Assembly: GCA_032718475.1 (NCBI GenBank)
Contig: JAUCBJ010001166.1
Span: 1 to 64,000, forward strand
DNA length: 64,000 nt
Direction of reading: 5' to 3'
From: Nemertoderma westbladi
Taxonomy: Eukaryota > Xenacoelomorpha > Nemertodermatida > Nemertodermatidae
Below the pieces are notes generated by a model. That model was not told the DNA's origin. It did not search any database and saw only the letters and a program-made list of their open reading frames with translations. Each line of letters starts with the position of its first letter. Within the stretch, counting starts at the first letter, position 1. Shown here in pieces: positions 11,900 through 23,333 of this stretch. The position numbers were made by a program, and so were the translations under genes.

Positions 11900-13416
11900 G
11901 GGGGTTAATTGCTTGCCGTTTTTAGCTATCGGCTGATAAAGGTGACATATTGGTTTTTGGATGCCGAAGTGCTCTCAGGGTTAAATCCCATAACAAATAC
12001 TTACAAATTAAAATTAATAATTGTTGAACTATTATTCTAGAAATTAGCATAAGTACATTGTTAACACGTTAGTAATTTTTTGCTATCTATTGATATAGCG
12101 AACTACAACTGTCATTTCTACCATTAGAATGTGACTTTTTATTTGGACCGCATTTGTAAATTGCTTAATTGATCCACAATTTTCGAAATTGTGATATGAT
12201 TTAAAATTTTGGATCTGGGCAATCCGTCAATTGTCCATAAATTTCGACCTATTTCTACATTTAATGTTTTATTCATAGGTCGAAAATGTCCGGGTCGGAA
12301 TGGAATGCGTCGGATTTCTCCTAACTTCACCTCAAACGATGTTCGGAGCTTGTTAGTGAGGTGTTGTTTCTAAGTCCATGGTGTTCCAACCAGACCAAGG
12401 CCAATAGTTGAAAGGTTTAGATTTTTTTATTTTTTTTTTATTTTGATTTTCTGTATGGATAGTCTATTTTTTCTAGATACACTCCGAGCGGAGTAAATTT
12501 AACAATAATATATAAATTTAATCGCATTAGTAAGATATACATTTAAATACAAGAAGGATTGGATTTGATGCGGATCAGCTGGGATCGTACTTAGTGATAA
12601 CACTCACTACCTTGGTTTTATCTTGTTGTGCTCTTCATGGGTATATATTTTTTTTTACTTTTTTTTTTATCAAGAGTTGTTTTCATATAATATTATAGTT
12701 TTTTTATCAGTACATGTGTATGACCATTTTATTATGATCTTTTAATAAAGAATATAGCCACCGGGGCGTAAGCCGGGAATGATTGAAATGAATGAATATG
12801 GGAGTCCATGCTGGGCTCTTGAATTATTTTTATGCTATTAAATAATAATTTACATAATAATAAGACATTTCGCCAAGCAATTATGTCAAGTAAATTATTA
12901 TGGGGCAGTGAGTTGTGATAGGTGACTTATTAAGTAATGTGTTTAACATGGTACATTCTTCTGAGATAATTCCATCAACCGCAAATAATTGAGGAGCACA
13001 GTAAGCCACAGCAATGTAATAATAAAATTAGGACCTTCATGAAACTAAGTTTAAATAGCACCGCCATTAATCACAGTCAATTATCATCAAAACCCTTGGA
13101 ATAAATTATACCCTCAAAAATTAGACATTCCATCACCATTGTATAATTTGTAAATACTAAGAATAGTGACGGGCGTAGCGGCCCGGTAAGGAGCCCTTTT
13201 ATTCAGATGTAGTATACAGTACTCCAGAATTTAACTTGCTGTTGAGTTGGGTACAGGTTACAAATCTGAGCAGCAGTTACGAATTGTAGTTCCCAGTTAC
13301 AAATTTTAGATAACAGTTATGATATAATTGGAATATCATGTTTCAAATCTTAGATTCTAGTTACTAATTTGAGTACCTGGTAACGAATCTGTGTCCACCA
13401 CCCATGCTGGTGGAAA
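11900..13416. other. No gene seen; GGACAATT motifs and LINE sliver
   Basis: Minus-strand copies of the GGACAATT/TCCGACC vocabulary occur at 12180-12320. A 24-bp sliver at 12798-12821 (TATGGGAGTCCATGCTGG core) is identical to the RTE-like element's segment encoding YGSPCWA. The remainder is AT-rich with T-runs near 12420-12450 and 12640-12670. Confidence 0.4.
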
Positions 13417-13659
13417 ATGGAGGTAGACAGTGAAGACATCGAGGATGCCCACAATATGGAAGAATTGGTGGGTAGAGAAGATATTAATAATGACAACAAT
13501 GATGTGGAAGAGGTGGCTATTGAAAGCTGTTGCATCTGTTGGCAAAGGAGCCAGTATGTGAAATTGGTGGGAAGCAAACTTTCTGATTTTTATGGGTTTG
13601 TCCCCTCTACATCCCATTCAGTTGCAGTTAATTATTGCAGCAAATTACTAGCCTTCTGA
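13417..13659 (+). CDS. Unrecognised small ORF, 80 aa
   Basis: An ATG-initiated frame with an acidic N-terminus (EVDSEDIEDAHNMEELVG, then INNDNNDVEEVA) and a Cys cluster (CCICW) encodes 80 residues. It ends at TGA. Acidic N-termini of this kind occur in piggyBac-type transposases and in many disordered proteins. Nothing else supports a function, and it could be chance. Confidence 0.2.
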   Translation: MEVDSEDIEDAHNMEELVGREDINNDNNDVEEVAIESCCICWQRSQYVKLVGSKLSDFYGFVPSTSHSVAVNYCSKLLAF

Positions 13660-13889
13660 CTCAAAGTAAACACCCACATAGACCACACACAGCCCACACA
13701 GCCATGTGAATAATACCTGTTTTTCACTTTACGGTCGGAATTTGATTGAAAAATGAAGCAATTTTGTATATTTTCAAATTTCTCCTTATCAAGATGTGCT
13801 TTATATAATGCTTATTTCTATCTTATAATCCTAGCCAATGTATTATTTAAATTTCATTGTCAATGGAACTGGTAGGGATACCTTCCGCA

Positions 13890-15416
13890 CTACTACTACT
13901 ACTAGGATCGGCATGCTGCATTGCAGCTGCATTTTTAAGAATGCTGTGCCGGCTTATCAACAAAATTGCACCGCCACAACTCCCTATCACCCATGACATT
14001 TGCTAGATCATCCGCATCTTCAAGGCCAGTGTCCTTTAAGATGCGTCTCAAGAAAGTCATGGGCTGTCCACCATGCTTATTCACTCCATGTGGCTGCCAA
14101 AGTACAAGATTATGCACTGGCTGGTCCTCACGGCGAAAGCAATGTCCTGCAAAGCGGAGGCGATTTTGTTCTAGTGTCAAGCTTGGGGGAACCAATGAGA
14201 CACCTCCAATGTTATATAGTGTCTGGTTGGAGATGTGTGCATTGTACTTGACACAATGAACCCGGCGTAGCATTCTTGTGAATGTGCCATCCATAGATTG
14301 GGTGTCCTCAGCAGTTAGAGCCCAGCATGGACTCCCATAGAGGAGTACTGGAACTACTGCTGCTCTAAATAATCGGACCTTAAGTTTCCGATTAATTCTC
14401 GGTGACTTCCAAATCCTGGAAAGCCTATTCAAGGCTGCCCATGCCTTTCCCTTACGTATTCGAAGGTCCTCACCTGACTTCCGGATCCATGATCCCAGGT
14501 AACAGAAGTCGTCCACATGCTCAAGCATACCATCCTTTGAGCTTATGCTCATCCGATCAGAGACTTGCTGAGGACTTTCAAAGTTAACTGTCAAAAGTTT
14601 GGTCTTTCTGGAGTTAATAAAAAGACCAACACTAGAAGCAGCATGTTCTAATGAGCTGAGCAGCCGTTGGGCTCCCTCTAATGATTCTGAGAGTACTCCT
14701 AAGTCATCAGCAAAGTCTAGATCAGTTAGGTACTTGGCAGGATTTCCTCGACTTCTGGAGCCAGTAGGTGGAGTTATCATCACCCCATCATCATTATGAT
14801 GATCTAAGGACATGCGTAGAACATAGTCAACCACAATAATGAACAAGAATGGTGCAAGTGTGTCTCCTTGGAGGACGCCCCATAACACTTCAAATGGTTC
14901 TGCGTCACCGTCAACAGTAGACACAAATGTTGTCGAACCATCGTATACTGATCTGATTGCTGCAATAATTTCATCAGGAATCCCATATAATGAAAGTATG
15001 CTGAACATACATGAACGAGAGACTGAATCAAAGGCCTTGAAGAAGTCAACAAAGATAACAGCCAGATGCCTGTCTTTCTTTTTTGATAATTCTTCAATTA
15101 TCCTTCTAAGTGCCAAAATGGGCTCCATGGTCCCACGACCTTTACGGAACCCATTCTGATTTCCACGGAGCAGTCTCTCAATGGGATCCCTGATGCGATT
15201 TAATAGAATCCTATTGTATAGCTTTGCAGCAATCGAGATCAATGAGATTCCCCGAAAAGAACCATAGAGTGTTAGGTTGCCCTTCTTGGGAACTGGCACC
15301 AACTTATTTGTTTTCATTTCTTGTGGGACTCTTGTTGTTCGGTACATGTCTACTATGATGGGATAGATGAGCTTTAAACACTCAGGTATTTCATTATTAA
15401 ACACTTCAGGCACTAC
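13890..15416 (-). mobile_element. 5'-truncated RTE-like LINE with open RT frame
   Basis: The minus strand carries 492 open codons (13935-15413) and a short 3' UTR ending in (TAG)n at 13890-13904. The frame begins at the truncation (first codon GTG, with a stop just upstream), so the endonuclease is missing. Visible reverse transcriptase motifs are KLVPVPKKG (38-46), FRGISL (62-67), FVDFFKAFDS (121-130), LQGDTLAPFLF (181-191) and FADD (234-237). These are followed by LGSWI and the RTE-type C-terminus CFRREDQPVHNLVLWQP. The polymerase region has no frameshift or stop, so insertion was recent relative to the other copies at 2019, 16793, 20985 and 58326. Clade assignment to RTE rests on the C-terminal pattern and remembered relatives. 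Confidence 0.85.
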
Positions 15417-15754
15417 CAGTTGCCACTACTGCAGCTTACAGTGCTCGTTAACGTCCACGTTACTTTAAACATACCGGTTGCAGCTTACAGGTGGGATTTC
15501 AGCCAATAGACAATTTGTAACACTGTGTTTGTGGTCTCCAGACGGTAGTTCATGCTCCAGTTTCAGTTTCATTTGTCAATATAATGTACATTCATATTGT
15601 TAATTATACATGTGAATGTATACCTGAAATGTGATGTGTTGAGTCATCTAGAATTATAATGTGCTACATAAAACTACATTCAATAATAATTGAATATTAC
15701 AGTATCTATCGGGTATAAATAAGTCGGGTAATCAGTAATAAAAAAATCAATTCC
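15417..15754. other. Region between LINE and neuropeptide gene
   Basis: No coding frame is seen. The 12-bp sequence TGCAGCTTACAG occurs twice about 52 bp apart near 15428 and 15480. The neuropeptide gene's 3' end should lie at the right edge. Confidence 0.35.
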
Positions 15755-15776
15755 TTTATTATTTATTATATTTATT
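15755..15776 (-). terminator. Clustered poly(A) signals
   Basis: Three AATAAA hexamers on the minus strand (15771-15776, 15762-15767, 15755-15760) lie 163-184 bp after the stop codon of the neuropeptide gene at 15939-15941. The intervening 3' UTR is AT-rich and carries no long frame. Confidence 0.6.
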
Positions 15777-15938
15777 GCATTAAACACAGTCGCACATTGT
15801 AAAGGTCCAGTCGTACCTTGATTTGGTTATTTAGAGTCGCATTATGTTCTAATGTATTAGCAGAATATACATCAAATTTCTGTAAACACTAAAAATAAAG
15901 CTGGTTCTTGTAATACTTCCAAAAGGATTGCAGTATTC

Positions 15939-16662
15939 TCAATGTGTTCCCTTAACTCGTTGGTTGTGCAATGCGGTTGCCATAAGTAGATTTTTAAAGG
16001 ACAATGTGGTTGAATCAACTCCACTAATGGCCCCATTGTATTCACCTTCTTGTTGTCCTTGAATTTGTTTGGCCAGCAGGTAAATTTCAACAGGAATGGA
16101 AACACTTGTTGTAATTTCTTCTGTGCCCCTTTTCCCTGTTTGAATAAGAAGATAAAAGATGATGTCATATCATTCTAAAGAGCACACCGATATACATACA
16201 GTCTAATAATGAGATGGAAAGACAAACCTTCTTCATAAAGAAAAAAACTTTGGAACCACTTTTCAAATTCAGCTCATGACACTATATCACTTGCTTTGTT
16301 TCAACCTCTGAAAACATTTGATAGTTTGACTATCGGAATTACAACAAAACAGTCCATAATACCGATAATTATTTTTATAAATAAGACTGTAAACTAGTAT
16401 ATTTCGTTACTCACCAACTTGGTCAAATAACAATCGATTGGCGTTCTGTCGCTGGCGTCGAAGATTTGCATTAGCAATCTTTTGTTTCATAGCAAGGACT
16501 TCAGTTGCCATATTGGTGCCAGTATGTACTTGGGCATAGACATCATCTACTACCAAGGCAACAACGAATATACAGAAAATCGAGATAGCCTTCATTATTA
16601 TAACCTGCAAAAAAAATGTAATTTAAATTATATAAGCAAAATGGACTCACCATTGGGTTCAT
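15939..16662 (-). CDS. CRH/urocortin-like neuropeptide precursor, 3 exons
   Basis: Exons on the minus strand are 16651-16662 (ATG plus three codons), 16415-16604 and 15939-16135, encoding 132 residues. A second Met at 16593-16595 is an alternative start. Introns of 46 and 279 bp are GT-AG, with donors GTGAGT at both and pyrimidine-rich acceptors. A hydrophobic signal peptide ends VVDDVYA. Cleavage there leaves a 39-residue peptide starting with Gln (possible pyroglutamate), containing a basic amphipathic helix and ending NRLLFDQV. The next residues, Gly-Lys-Arg, are formed across the second splice junction and give an amidation and dibasic cleavage site. Length, lack of Cys and the C-terminus match CRH-family hormones (vertebrate urocortin-1 ends NRIIFDSV-amide). 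The remaining 62 residues have no known motif. It should be a secreted ligand for class B receptors. Splicing is inferred. Confidence 0.75.
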
Positions 16663-16720
16663 AAATTGAGACTTGACCGACAATCCCCCAATTATCGTGT
16701 ACAAGTAATAATCACATTGC

Positions 16721-16773
16721 ACTGATGATTTTGTGTATTACTATTGCAGAAGTTGTCCCTTTTATTATATATA
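16721..16773 (-). promoter_or_regulatory. Possible TATA/initiator for neuropeptide gene
   Basis: On the minus strand TATATAATAAAA (16762-16773) lies about 100 bp upstream of the first ATG, with an initiator-like TCAGT at 16721-16725. TATA-to-Inr spacing (about 50 bp) is longer than usual, so the true start may lie nearer 16740. A second TATAAA lies at 16783-16788. An old RTE copy begins almost immediately upstream (about 16793), leaving a very short proximal promoter of unique sequence. Confidence 0.3.
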
Positions 16774-16792
16774 GGATCACAGTTTATATGAA

Positions 16793-18215
16793 GAGAATAT
16801 GGGCAGCTGCAGAAACAGTTCCTGTACACTCTCAAAGAAGAAAACAGGCATCCATGAAAGACCACAGAATTCGGAAGTGCCGAGAGGATCTCAAGATGAA
16901 GGCATATAGACCAACCAACCAACCACCAAGGTTAAGGCAGAATGCGATCGCTTCAATAATGGTTGGATTGGTCCACTTTGAGAAGCTCCTCAATAATGAT
17001 AGGTATTGCCTGATTACTTTATGGAAGTAAGTTTCCGTGTCTGTACGTGTACACCCAGATATTTCAATTTGCGATATCTCCTTTGCTGAAGTGAAGGATG
17101 CAGCAAACAGCATTAAGACCAATCGTGCCAGTGGATTAGATGATGTCACCCCCCTGCGGTTTTGAAATACCAGTGTTCGGAGCTCATTTACCCCATCAAA
17201 ATAGACATGTACCAAACGAAGAGAGTACCACAAGAAATAAAACAAATAAGTTGGTGCCAGTTTCCAAGAACGGGAATTTCCAGGGTGACACACATGCACC
17301 ATTCTTATTCATAATTGCGGTTGACTATGTTCTACACATATCCTTAGATCATCATAATGATGATGGGGTGATGGTAACAAGACCTACTGGCTACAAAATT
17401 TGAGGAAATCCTGCTCTAGACCTGACTTTGCTGATGACTTAGGAGTACTCTCAGAAACACTAGACGGAGCCCAACGACTCCTCAACTTTAGAAGAGGCTG
17501 CTCGTGTCTTCTACACCAGTGTTGGTTTTTTATTTACTCCAAGAAGATGAAAATGTTGACAGTTAACTTTGACAGTCCTCAGGAAATTTATGATCGCATG
17601 AGCATAAGCTCAAAGACGGTATGATTGGGCATGTCTGTTACATGGGATCACGGATGCAGAAGTCAGGTGAAGACCTTCGAATTTGTAAGTGACAGGCATA
17701 GGCGCATTAAATTGGCTTTCTAGGATTTGGAAGCCACATAGAATACGTCGGAAACTTAAGGTCCGATTATTTACTATTTAGACCAGCAGTAGTACTCTAT
17801 GGAAGTCCATGCTGTGTTTCATTGGTTCCCCCATGCTTGACACTTGAAAAAATCCACCTCTGCTTTGGTGGACATTTATTTCGCCGTGAGGTCCATCCTG
17901 TTCACAATCTTGTGCTTTGGCAGCCCCATGGAGAAAATAAGCATGATGGACAGCCCATGACATTCTTGAGACGTCTCTTAAAGGACACTGGCCTTGAGGA
18001 TGTCGATAATCTCACAAAAGTCAGGGGGATAGGGAGTTATGGCGCTGCAATTTTGTCGATAAGCCGGCATAGCATTCATAATGCACGCTGCATTGGAGCA
18101 TGCAATTATGGATTGCATGTGGGGGGCATAAATATTTTTGTTAAACAAGCATAGCATCTCAATGTGCAGCTTCAATGCAGCAGACCAATTATAGCAGTAG
18201 TACTAGTATGAACAT
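16793..18215 (+). pseudogene. Decayed RTE-like LINE copy
   Basis: Plus-strand pieces match the RTE-like family in order. They are a linker segment with DISFAEVKDAANSIKTNRAS (about 17060-17130), QGDTHAPFLFIIAVDYVLHI (17281-17340), DFADDLGVLSETLDGAQRLL (about 17421-17482) and VHPVHNLVLWQPHGENKHDG with MTFLRRLLKDTGLEDV (17890-18003). Frameshifts, internal deletions and stops separate them. The degraded 3' end reaches about 18215 with a broken TAG-type tail (GTAGTACTAGTA). This copy is clearly older than the one at 13890-15416. The long minus-strand frame over 16832-17302 is its shadow. Confidence 0.75.
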
Positions 18216-20379
18216 GAGGCCTAAATTCGTGGAATTAAGATCCATTCTTATAATAACAGCAGGCCTAAATAAATATAAATGAAAATGAAAAAAATTACTA
18301 TTAGTAGTTTAATGTAAAATTAATTATAGTAGAATTAATCTAGTAGTAAAATTAATTATCGTTTTTTAGTGCAAGAATAGTTCTAGTATTAGACCTTAGT
18401 CTCCAGTTGCGATGTTATTCGGTGTTATATAAATTTTAGATAATTTAAGATCATTCTAAGCTTGTAAGTAACTACACGATTTATTCTCAAAGTACTACAA
18501 TACGATAGTATTGATCCCAAAATCAAATTACTACTATATTTCAAATAATCAATTAGTTTGTTAAATTATCTTTCCAACAATACCAAATTCCTATCGAAGA
18601 ATAATATTTAATTAAAACTAGTGCAATTAATTTTGTAAATTCAATACGGAAAATGTTTCGAAAATTTGATGTAATTGGTAGAATGGTAAATATGTAGTAC
18701 TGTTTGTACTGCATTTAAATGACAAAAGTGACAAAAATCAACAGATCTCAATCTGCAATGTGCTTTCTAGAATAAGGCAAATATTAGTATTATTTAAATC
18801 GGAGATTATCTAGGAAACAGGACAATTTGGTCCCTGAAAATTCCATTAATATGGCGTTTTGTAACAGAATGTCCGGAACTCATTTCATTTGTCCAGGACC
18901 GAATTTCCCCACATCCCTTTGTCTTTTCAGTTTGACAGCTTATATTCATTCAGCCCATAACTTTTCAGTTTGACAGCTTATATTCAGCCCATATCTTTTA
19001 TGTGTTTTATATAAATATCTCTTTAATTTCGCTGATTTCCCATTATGTTCATATTAAAGCTCAGAATAACACAAATGTTTTGACACTAAAATGAATCAAA
19101 CACATTCAAAGGAACATGAAATGACAAGTTGCAATGAATTATGTGAACTATATTGGAGCAAGGTGGAGAGATTGGTCACACAAAACACGTGTATTAAAAA
19201 TAATTTTTATTTTAAATTGATTTTATTTTTTTATTTTTATTTATTATTATTATTATTTCGTATCTGAGATATAATATATTGCGACTTCTGGATTCTAAAA
19301 GGGTGCAGGCTTTGCACTGATGACCCAGACTCCCATTCCAGTACAATAAGAGTATCAGAAGCTTCGTCATATGTACAGTACCCCCCGTGCTACAATGAGA
19401 CATCCAGAACTCCACCCTTATTTGAAATAATAACATAAAATATAAAGACACCTAAAGTAAGGAGATTAATTAGGTGTGAGACATTTATAAATTACAGATA
19501 TTAAATAACATACTAATGTCTCATTTTTTGGAGATTATCCATTGCCTCTAGCCAACGACAGCTACACAATAAGGCTTCCAAATAATATATTTGTGATACC
19601 CTCTAAAAATCCATTCAAATATTTTACAAATTATACCAACAGTATATATTATTATATATTACGGAATTCGAGGTCACTTTTTAGTATTCATAATTACAAA
19701 ACGTGATTAACATTCTCCATGTGTTGAGTAGATCGTACAGTGTGAATGAGAGTGCTATGGCGAAATAAGGTAATCCAGTTTGTCACTCAACTCGTGTGAT
19801 TTACAATTCAAGGTAACTGAGTTGACAGATAAATCCCGAAGGACTAGAGAGAGATACAGAATGACAATAAAATAGCCAATAAAATAGAACATAATAATGA
19901 CAATATAAAATAATCATATAAAATAATTTTTTCCTGTCTTATAACAATATATACTATGCAAGTACATAATACATGACCAGCAAAACAACTGTGCAGCGAT
20001 TTCACACATTTGTAATTACTACTAAAATCTGCTTTAATTCTAATCGAATATCCTCATTTTCTTATTATAAATAATAGGAATACCGGTAATTAGTTGAGCA
20101 GCACCACAGTAGGTTCAATACCGTGTAAGCCATCTTACATCCGGATATCAGCAGTATGATAATTACAGACCAACAAATTGCAGCGTAACAATCATATGTA
20201 CTCATCATCACCACATGTAATCTATATACATACTCCAACAGGGATGGGATATGAGATCAGCACCTTCTACATCCTACTGTTCAATCAATGCAAATCTGCC
20301 TATAACGAAACTAACGAAACTAATTAGACAATTTGATAAGTAGTAAACTCTAGGACGACAGCTGATAAAAGGAAAAGTA
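18216..20379. other. No gene seen; 38-bp duplication
   Basis: AT-rich sequence without a coding frame I can support. A local duplication repeats TTTTCAGTTTGACAGCTT at 18923 and 18961 (38-bp period). An AT-simple stretch (TTATTATTATT) lies at 19230-19256. Confidence 0.45.
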
Positions 20380-20984
20380 ATGGAGCAAGTTGTAGTTGTA
20401 ATTTATTCTATCCAAAAAATTATTCAAGAGTGCTTACACCCGGCACCTTCAACTGTTTATCTACAGAGCCACAGACAATCAGAAAGACACTCAGTATACT
20501 CAGTCAGCCAGTTTGGTACTATGAATCGGATCAGAGAAGATGATACTCATGGTATGCGACATTATGGTACACTGTTATGTGCGATCGACCCAGCGCAGCG
20601 GTAAGCGAGAGGTGTCTGAGCGCTAAATTATATTTGGAAGGGGGGGGGGGGCAAATGCCCCCCCACCACCCTCTCTCCCCCCCCCCCCCCCTCCTAGCAA
20701 ATTTTGGGAGCGAAATTACTGGCATAAAATGGGGCGAAATTTTTGAGTATTAAACTGTTACTGCAGAGGGGGAGCAACTGTTATATACCGACCGGTAATG
20801 TAAAAGCGTTTCATCAAAGTATTATATTGTTAAAAAGTTTGATTTAAATGAGCAAAATCTCAATATTGTTTCAAAATTTGCGCTCCCTACGCTCACTTTG
20901 TCTTCCTTGATATGCACATTCACTTATATAATTCATATTCCTATTAGGAACTATTTTAACATCTACAATTTCCTTTCCAATTCT
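20380..20984. other. No supported gene; poly-G and poly-C tracts
   Basis: A 74-codon frame at 20380-20604 has no recognisable features. Poly-G at 20641-20652 and C-rich tracts up to 20693 follow. The interval ends at the RTE-like stub. Confidence 0.35.
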
Positions 20985-21045
20985 ACTACTAGGATCGGCA
21001 TGATGCTTTGCAGCTGGCTTGTCGACAAAATGTGGCCTTTGCCCC
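20985..21045 (-). mobile_element. RTE-like LINE, minimal 3' stub
   Basis: On the minus strand this reads TTTTGTCGACAAGCCAGC, then GCCGATCCTAGTAGTAG, equivalent to the last ~60 bp of the element at 13890-15416. Only the 3' UTR and (TAG)n tail are present, an extreme 5' truncation. Confidence 0.65.
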
Positions 21046-21085
21046 CCCCCCCCCCCCCGACACAGTGGAAATGGTTCCCGTAAGC

Positions 21086-21268
21086 TTATGGGTACACCGC
21101 TCGGTTTACCACTGCCCATTGAAATAACGTTAAAAAAAATGATTGTCTAGACTGTTGAATTAACTGCTTAACAGGTAAACTACCAGATACTGCAGCGGTA
21201 GTTGTAGTATACCGCTCGTTGGCTACAGCTTCATCATACCAACCAGGTACTGGTGTAGGTGAACGGGC
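21086..21268 (-). CDS. Candidate exon, unrecognised
   Basis: On the minus strand a pyrimidine-rich acceptor (gattacgttcttacag) precedes an open frame of about 60 codons ending in TAA at 21086-21088. It encodes SPTPVPGWYDEAVANERY, then a Thr/Ser-rich stretch and LPVKQLIQQSRQS. Alternatively a donor-like GTAAAC near 21106 would make it an internal exon. No family is recognised. An RTE stub lies immediately downstream. Confidence 0.3.
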   Translation of the reverse strand, partial: ARSPTPVPGWYDEAVANERYTTTTAAVSGSLPVKQLIQQSRQSFFLTLFQWAVVNRAVYP

Positions 21269-21789
21269 CTGTAAGAACGTAATCAAATAAATCAGAGGCG
21301 TTTATTACCATATACATACATATGGTGTGAAAATTCGGTATACTGTAGATGTTAGTACCTATTGAAGTGGATTGTGAGAATATTAAGTTGCAGCTGCGGG
21401 GAGTTTTCGGTTGTATAGGGTTAGGGCAGTTTTAAAAAGGGATGATTGCGTGGGGAAGAGGCCTAGGCCTATACAGTGGATGGCATGTCCAGTTCTGTGG
21501 GTGCAGATTCACGGAGTACACAAAGGCAGGAAGAGGACGGGACGCCTTCCAGCTTTCCTCTCTTGACAGAACTTGTGGTGCAATCCGTTGCGTTGCAGAG
21601 GAACTGGGCAGCAAGCATCGCAATGTCTGTGACCTGATCCAATCCAGCTGACGTTGCGTCGAGAGGGGCGATGCCAGCTGAATTTTGCGCTGCAGATATC
21701 TTTGATTTCTGGCTACATGTCCGGATTTTCTAAAGAAGTCCAGAGAACCATGACTGGTTATTTTCAACTGCGATGTCGGGAGTCTACCT

Positions 21790-22261
21790 AAGGAAGCGGA
21801 AGTTAAAGTAGAGAAGGTCTTAAAGTCCAAAGCCAAAGCCAGTAAGAAGATTAAGGTAAAGAAGGTTACAAAGATACTGGTAATTCTAAAGACGTTGAAC
21901 GGTCTATTAAGGAGTTGGGGTGGAGATTGATGGAGGACATGGAAGTTAATACCAACCGAAATAAATAGACAGGCAAACCATGAAATTTTCAGAACGACAG
22001 GGTCGAGACCGAGATTTCAACCAGGTCGGGACGACAAGTCACCCGGCGTTGGTAATCCGCATCTCAAAAGTTACCAATCCAGAAACAACACCACAGGTTA
22101 TACAATTAGAGTCAATAGACTCAACCAATCAAGTCAAATTAGAGGACGACTTGGTGGAAGAAATACCACCAAGACCACCTGATATTAAACAGGTGGATAA
22201 ACGTCCGACCACTATATCAGATATTTATAGTTTAACTACACCTTTAATCAAGGTAATATAG
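21790..22261 (+). pseudogene. Coding-like segment, Lys-rich then acidic
   Basis: Three consecutive plus-strand pieces look coding. The first is Lys-rich (EAEVKVEKVLKSKAKASKKI from about 21798). A +1 shift leads to SKDVERSIKELGWRLMEDME, ending in TAG at about 21968. A 93-codon ATG frame follows (21980-22261) with IRISKVTNPETTPQVIQLES and LVEEIPPRPPDIKQVDKRP. The last piece could be an exon ending at AAG|GTAATA (about 22254). The family is unknown. It may be a decayed gag/ORF1-like gene or a host gene. Confidence 0.3.
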
Positions 22262-22427
22262 TTTAGAGCACAATAATTATGACAATATTACATTACAATA
22301 TTACAATAATAATAATTACACAATAATTATGAGTTAACTATTATAATTAATAATACACACACAAACCGCCACCAGAATATTAAATTTAAATTTAAAGGAG
22401 CGTAGTGCAAAGTAAAGGTTCCGAGTT

Positions 22428-23333
22428 TTATTTAGAGGCTAGTTCGGTCAGAGTCGGTGCAGATGGACAGTGCAAAGCGTGGTAGCGATCACAACAGTTG
22501 CCATGGCAATAGAGGCAGATACAGTCTGTTGAAAGTGAGTGGAAAGGCCGGTTTGTTTGGCAAATTTTGTGGTGAAAACCGTGAGATGTAAATCTTGTTA
22601 ATACGTGACGATTGCGCTGTTTAGATAGTTTCCAGGTAGAAGAAGCAAAAGCAGGGCCATTTGAGTAATTTTCTTGGATAAAGTTGAGTTCACGGTTGTG
22701 GCGGTAATGATTGTATTGCGTAATAACTTCGGTGTTAAATATCAGAGGTGATTTCGTAATTATGTCTTCGATAAAAGATTGTTCATCAACGAGATGAAAA
22801 GCTAGAGTCGATGAAGCCGTGATATGAAGGCCGAGCAACCGTTTAATGTAAGTTGATTTGATGCGGTCCAGTTCTTTCAGGTTTGCTAGGGTTAGGAAGC
22901 GGGCGAAGACAGGAAGGGCATAGAGAGCCATAGGGGCAATTTTCATTCTGAAAAGTTTTAAACCAGTGTCAACAGATAAAAGCCTGAGGTTGTTAAGAGA
23001 GCCCGTAATACTATACGATTTTTTCTTTTTTGAGGTAATATGTTTCGTGAAACTTAGCGAGGACTGTAGTGTAACACCCAGGTAGTCGTATTCATTACAT
23101 ATTGTTATGTCGTTGCCGCCATATATAAATTTGTCTGCAGCGGCCAAACGTCCTGCCTTTCTAAATTTTACAATTTTAGTTTTCACTAAGTTGACGTCCA
23201 TTCCATTTTTGAGACACCATGATTGAAGTACGTCCAAGCCATTTTGAATGAAGCCATTTATATCAGATATTAAAATTCCTTGTGCTGCAGAGATCACATT
23301 AATCCAAAGGTAGTGATCGTAGTGAACGATCAT
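22428..23333 (-). pseudogene. Non-LTR retrotransposon RT, C-terminal part
   Basis: A 301-codon minus-strand frame starts at or near the post-catalytic part of a reverse transcriptase. It shows SDINGFIQNGLDVLQSWCLK, the NLVKTKIVKF block, YDYLGVTLQSSLSF, then LKLFRMKIAPMALYALPVF and ELDRIKSTYIKRLLGLH. It ends in a knuckle CLYCHGNCCDRYHALHC (CX2CX8HX3C). The YADD palm motif and everything upstream are missing, so the copy is 5'-truncated near 23300. The terminal knuckle suggests an I/Jockey-group element; the clade is inference. An AT-rich 3' UTR runs to about 22260. Confidence 0.75.

Noticed and set aside
15872-16168. 98-codon minus-strand frame read as a separate gene
   Set aside because: Its ATG lies in the intron, and the spliced +1 frame gives a better protein that creates Gly-Lys-Arg at the junction.
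16832-17302. 156-codon minus-strand frame
   Set aside because: It lies antisense to the decayed RTE-like copy, whose plus-strand motifs account for the sequence.
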